DNA from: Paenibacillus endophyticus
GTDB taxonomy: Bacteria > Bacillota > Bacilli > Paenibacillales > Paenibacillaceae
Direction: 5' to 3'
Length of the DNA stretch: 64,000 nt
NCBI RefSeq assembly: GCF_014192395.1
Contig: NZ_JACHXW010000013.1
Location: forward strand, 123,937-187,936
The position numbers and the translations under genes were made by a program. The number at the start of each line of letters is the position of its first letter. Positions within the stretch are counted from its first letter, which is position 1. Shown here in pieces: positions 61,196 to 64,000 of this stretch. The notes beneath the pieces were generated by a model. The model worked only from the letters and a program-made list of their open reading frames with translations. It was not told the origin of the DNA and made no database searches.

Positions 61196-63439
61196 ATGCC
61201 AGCCGTACAAATGAAAAACAAAGGGAATTTATACAGTAAGCTGCTGTTCACAATCACCTTGTGCATTGTACTTACCTTATTAGTGTCCTCCTTGTTTTAC
61301 TTCTTCACCTATATGCAGATCGATCTGAAGAAGGCTTATCAATCCGATGTCAGCAACCTCACCCAAACGAGCAAAGAAGTGATCAGCATGACAGAGAGCG
61401 CCCAATCGCTATCATTCCAAATTTATCGAACGTTCAGCGTCTCCAAGCTTATGTTCTATAATGACCCGAACATTTACGACGTAACAGCAGCGATGAACGA
61501 GCTGAACAACTATCTCAGCTCCATGCCGTTTATCGAATCGATCTACGTATATAACTCAGCCAACGGCCAATTTTATACGGCGAGCCGACAAGGTGAAAGC
61601 GGTACCTTTAATAAGGAAGAGCTCGCCGATCAAGGCATTCTCGATATTTTGGACCAATTCCAGCAATATCGGCCGTTCACGCCTATTCCTCGGACCTACA
61701 CGACCGTCAGCTTAGCGGGGGAGCAGGTTACAAAGGCTTATACCTATTTGGGCTACGATGCCATTGGCCGAACGCCCAAAATCAATTCTGCCGTTATTAT
61801 CAATATTTCTTCCGCTTGGATCAACAAAGATATTGGCGCCAACAAAAGCGATACCGAAGGGAAATCTTATATATTGGATAATCAGGATCGCATGCTCTCC
61901 GGCGATACGCTTCTTTCCAAGCCTTTGAATGAAAAGGATGCCGCCTTTATTCAGGAGCATATTAAAAAAAAGCAATCCGGCTACGCGGTTACGGAATTCG
62001 AAGGCAAGAAGTCCCTCATCTCCTTTACCTCGCCGGATACGCTGGAATGGCAGTACGTTCGCGTGACGCCATATAAACAGGTTACCAAAGCGATCTATTC
62101 CATCCGCAATACGACGATCCTGATCGCAGTAATCATTCTCGTGATTGGCCTGCTCATCTCGTGGCTGCTATCGCGTATGCTGTATCGTCCTATTCATCAG
62201 ATTATGAATAAAATGAACATTCTTGAGACTGAAAAGCGCAACAGCTCCTATACCATTAGGCAAAATATGCTGCGCAGCCTGATTCAAGGCTCACAGTCCA
62301 TTCAGACGAGCGCCCAGCAGCAAAAGTTGCTGCAAAGCGGCATTACGTTTGATTTCAATTCGCGCTTCCGAGTCGTCATGCTGCGTATCGATCAGCTTGC
62401 CGCTTTGAAAGAAACGCGCGGCGATGATCTGCATGTGTACAAATTCGCCGTGATGAATATCGGCTGGGAGATTGGCCTTAAGCATTACCGGGTGGAATCC
62501 GTCGATATGGATGCCGACTATGTGATCATGCTGTTGAATCGGCTTGATGACGGCGAAGAGTCCGACGATGCTATGCTGCGTGAAGTGTTGACACAAATTC
62601 AGCAATCCTCCTTGGATTTTCTGAAGATCGGCCTTTCCGTTACCTACAGTCCGGAAGGCTATCAGGCTCAGCAGCTCTCCAACCTATACAAACTTGTCAA
62701 AGAGGCTTCGCAGCACCGACTATTCCATGGACTAGGCTCTCTTATCGATGCGCAGGATATCATTGCGTTGAAAGCGAAGGAATATAATTTCCCGGTAGAC
62801 AAAGAGCGAAAGCTGACCGACGCTTTAATGACCTCCAAAACGACAGAGGCGAAGAAGGTGTTCGCGGAGATCGTACAGGAAACCGCTGAATTCCCGATTC
62901 ATGTCGTACAGCTTGCGATCTCGCATTTAACGATGACGGTTAACAACATCCTGTTCACGATTCAGAAGAATAACAGCTTGGATGTTGAGGCGAGTCTTAG
63001 CATTCATATTCCTTCACCGGATCATTTTGAAACGATAGAGGAGCTGAACGAGGTTTTCTTTTCTTTGTTCGATGATATCCAAGCGAAGCTGTCAACGAAA
63101 CGCTCTACAAAGCAAGGGGATCTCATTCGCAGAATTAATGACCTCATTCATCAGGAGTATGCGAATCCGAATCTCAGCTTGAACTGGATTGCCGACGAGA
63201 TGGATATGTCTTCCATTTACCTTAGCCGTGTTTATAAACATCAAACTCTTGCGGCCATCGTCGACGTCATCAATAGCGTTAGATTAGAGCGGGCCAAGGA
63301 ATACTTGGAGAACACCGACTGCTCCATTGTAGACATTGCGGTAAAAAGCGGCTATACCAGCAGCTCCTATTTCCATCGCATGTTCAAAAAAAGCTTCGGC
63401 GTAACGCCGTCAGATTATCGTAAGATGAAGCTGGGCTAA
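61196..63439 (+). CDS. AraC-family regulator with extracellular sensor domain
   Basis: 747 residues. Membrane helix 1 at about 18-40, an extracellular sensor of about 260 residues (Cache-like: FIESIYVYNSANGQFYTASR, SYILDNQDRMLSGDT), helix 2 at about 303-325, a cytoplasmic linker, and two AraC helix-turn-helices at about 655-745 (NLSLNWIADEMDMSSIYLSR, CSIVDIAVKSGYTSSSYFHR, MFKKSFGVTPSDYRK). The first signature is slightly degenerate (HQTLAAIVDVIN in place of the usual G.....Y). Such one-piece sensor-regulators control neighbouring Lpl-type sugar importers in Paenibacillus. GAGGGGGAACC ribosome site. Confidence 0.93.
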   Translation: MPAVQMKNKGNLYSKLLFTITLCIVLTLLVSSLFYFFTYMQIDLKKAYQSDVSNLTQTSKEVISMTESAQSLSFQIYRTFSVSKLMFYNDPNIYDVTAAMNELNNYLSSMPFIESIYVYNSANGQFYTASRQGESGTFNKEELADQGILDILDQFQQYRPFTPIPRTYTTVSLAGEQVTKAYTYLGYDAIGRTPKINSAVIINISSAWINKDIGANKSDTEGKSYILDNQDRMLSGDTLLSKPLNEKDAAFIQEHIKKKQSGYAVTEFEGKKSLISFTSPDTLEWQYVRVTPYKQVTKAIYSIRNTTILIAVIILVIGLLISWLLSRMLYRPIHQIMNKMNILETEKRNSSYTIRQNMLRSLIQGSQSIQTSAQQQKLLQSGITFDFNSRFRVVMLRIDQLAALKETRGDDLHVYKFAVMNIGWEIGLKHYRVESVDMDADYVIMLLNRLDDGEESDDAMLREVLTQIQQSSLDFLKIGLSVTYSPEGYQAQQLSNLYKLVKEASQHRLFHGLGSLIDAQDIIALKAKEYNFPVDKERKLTDALMTSKTTEAKKVFAEIVQETAEFPIHVVQLAISHLTMTVNNILFTIQKNNSLDVEASLSIHIPSPDHFETIEELNEVFFSLFDDIQAKLSTKRSTKQGDLIRRINDLIHQEYANPNLSLNWIADEMDMSSIYLSRVYKHQTLAAIVDVINSVRLERAKEYLENTDCSIVDIAVKSGYTSSSYFHRMFKKSFGVTPSDYRKMKLG

Positions 63440-63476
63440 AAAGAGGAGAGGCGCTCAAATGGCGCCTCTCCTCTTT
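63440..63476 (+). terminator. Terminator after AraC-type gene
   Basis: Perfect 15-bp stem AAAGAGGAGAGGCGC / GCGCCTCTCCTCTTT (63440-63454, 63462-63476). Confidence 0.85.
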
Positions 63477-64000
63477 GGTAGTGCTTGGTTAGCTGCGTTT
63501 AGCCTTCCCGAGTCGGTATGCTTCTTTTAAGCTCGGTTGCTTAGCTCGGCTTCCTCTTTTCGACTACCCAAGCTACGTTGCACTTTGTACACTCTATTCG
63601 TCGTTTAAGTAATCATAGCCTTGCTACATTGTAGTTTCTGCAACTGAATGGCGCTATTGCAGCCATAATTCGCTCGTAAGGCTGATTCTAATGCACTTTC
63701 TGCAATGTAGCCTCTCGCGGTCACCTTTTTATGTGGTTTCTATTGTACAAACTGCAATGTAACTGAAGCGCGTGGTGGGTTTTATCTGAGTTCTTCAGCC
63801 ATTATGTTTCTTATAGACTCGTTTGCTACTTCTACTTTCCCCCTGTCGACTACCTAAGCCAAGTTGCACTTTGTACACTCTATTCGTCGTTTAAGTCATC
63901 ACAGCTGACCTTGCCTTAATAAAGTAGACAGCAAGAAAGCCTCATTACAAACGTTAGTCTAATCATTAAACCGCCTCAAAACGCTGTAATGGCGAGATGT
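63477..64000. repeat. Repeat-rich non-coding end of window
   Basis: A 34-base identical repeat (GTTGCACTTTGTACACTCTA then TTCGTCGTTTAAGT) occurs at 63577-63610 and 63863-63896, within a 59-base near-repeat beginning CGACTACC. Between them CTGCAATGTA-type motifs recur (about 63627, 63700, 63752). No open frame of note. Such TGCAATGTA/TTGTACA-rich spacers look like a dispersed intergenic repeat family. Confidence 0.65.

Noticed and set aside
1..64000. CRISPR arrays, tRNA, rRNA, transposases, integrases
   Set aside because: Looked for repeat-spacer periodicity, tRNA cloverleaf-like ends and recognisable recombinase motifs; none was seen by eye.

Overview
The window looks like chromosomal DNA of a Paenibacillus-type Gram-positive bacterium. 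The signs are perfect AGGAGG-type ribosome sites, SLH-domain surface proteins, YheC/D-like spore-coat ATP-grasp protein, lipoprotein-based sugar importers of the LplABC type, AraC regulators with an extracellular sensor, an araBDA/araR locus, and many small MerR/TetR/MarR/XRE regulators. No rRNA, tRNA, CRISPR array, phage or transposase was recognised. The species is inferred, not shown.

Layout. 0-5.9 kb: end of a beta-helix protein, remnants of an ECF sigma/anti-sigma pair, a DUF1697 protein, a spore-coat ATP-grasp protein and malate:quinone oxidoreductase. 6-24.3 kb: small accessory genes (XRE/membrane pair, dehydrogenase, metallo-hydrolase/TetR divergent pair, acetyltransferases, DoxX protein under a probable Fnr box, MFS pump, regulators) around two GH43 arabinan/xylan enzymes. 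24.4-32.1 kb: SLH/YDG surface protein and the arabinose operon araB-araD-araA with divergent araR and AraR boxes. 32.3-41.8 kb: a one-direction cluster that I consider the novel system. 42.4-50.5 kb: rhodanese, VOC, MarR, SRPBCC/MerR, XRE/membrane pair, stand-alone trpB, a broken sugar O-acetyltransferase and a PPOX-fold protein. 50.7-54.2 kb: a methionine-rich lipoprotein, two-component system and membrane-fused molybdopterin oxidoreductase. 54.4-63.4 kb: SLH pseudogene, LplABC-type importer, GH42 beta-galactosidase pseudogene and divergent AraC-type sensor-regulator. The last 0.5 kb is repeat-rich and non-coding.

The most interesting region is 32.3-41.8 kb. A 54-residue leaderless peptide with eight cysteines (40838-41002) has a cysteine spacing and a KMY...Y..C segment that remind me of the defensin-like bacteriocin laterosporulin. 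Downstream on the same strand lie two CxxC thioredoxin-fold proteins, an ABC exporter without a peptidase domain, three solute-binding-type lipoproteins (two recently duplicated), a MauE-like membrane redox protein and a MauD-like thioredoxin fold that has lost its cysteines. Upstream is a stand-alone LuxR/GerE-type regulator with matching candidate operators. The proposal is a disulfide-rich peptide made, oxidised and exported by a MauE/redoxin/ABC machine, with surface lipoproteins for binding or self-protection. This is inference from gene content.

A second coherent idea is the 50.7-54.2 kb locus, which resembles a Gram-positive version of methionine-sulfoxide repair in the envelope: a lipoprotein that is about 17% methionine, a two-component system and a YedY/MsrP-like enzyme fused to a haem-type membrane domain. 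Several genes carry single-base frameshifts or internal deletions (anti-sigma factor, maltose O-acetyltransferase, SLH protein, GH42), so either this region is decaying or the assembly has indel errors.
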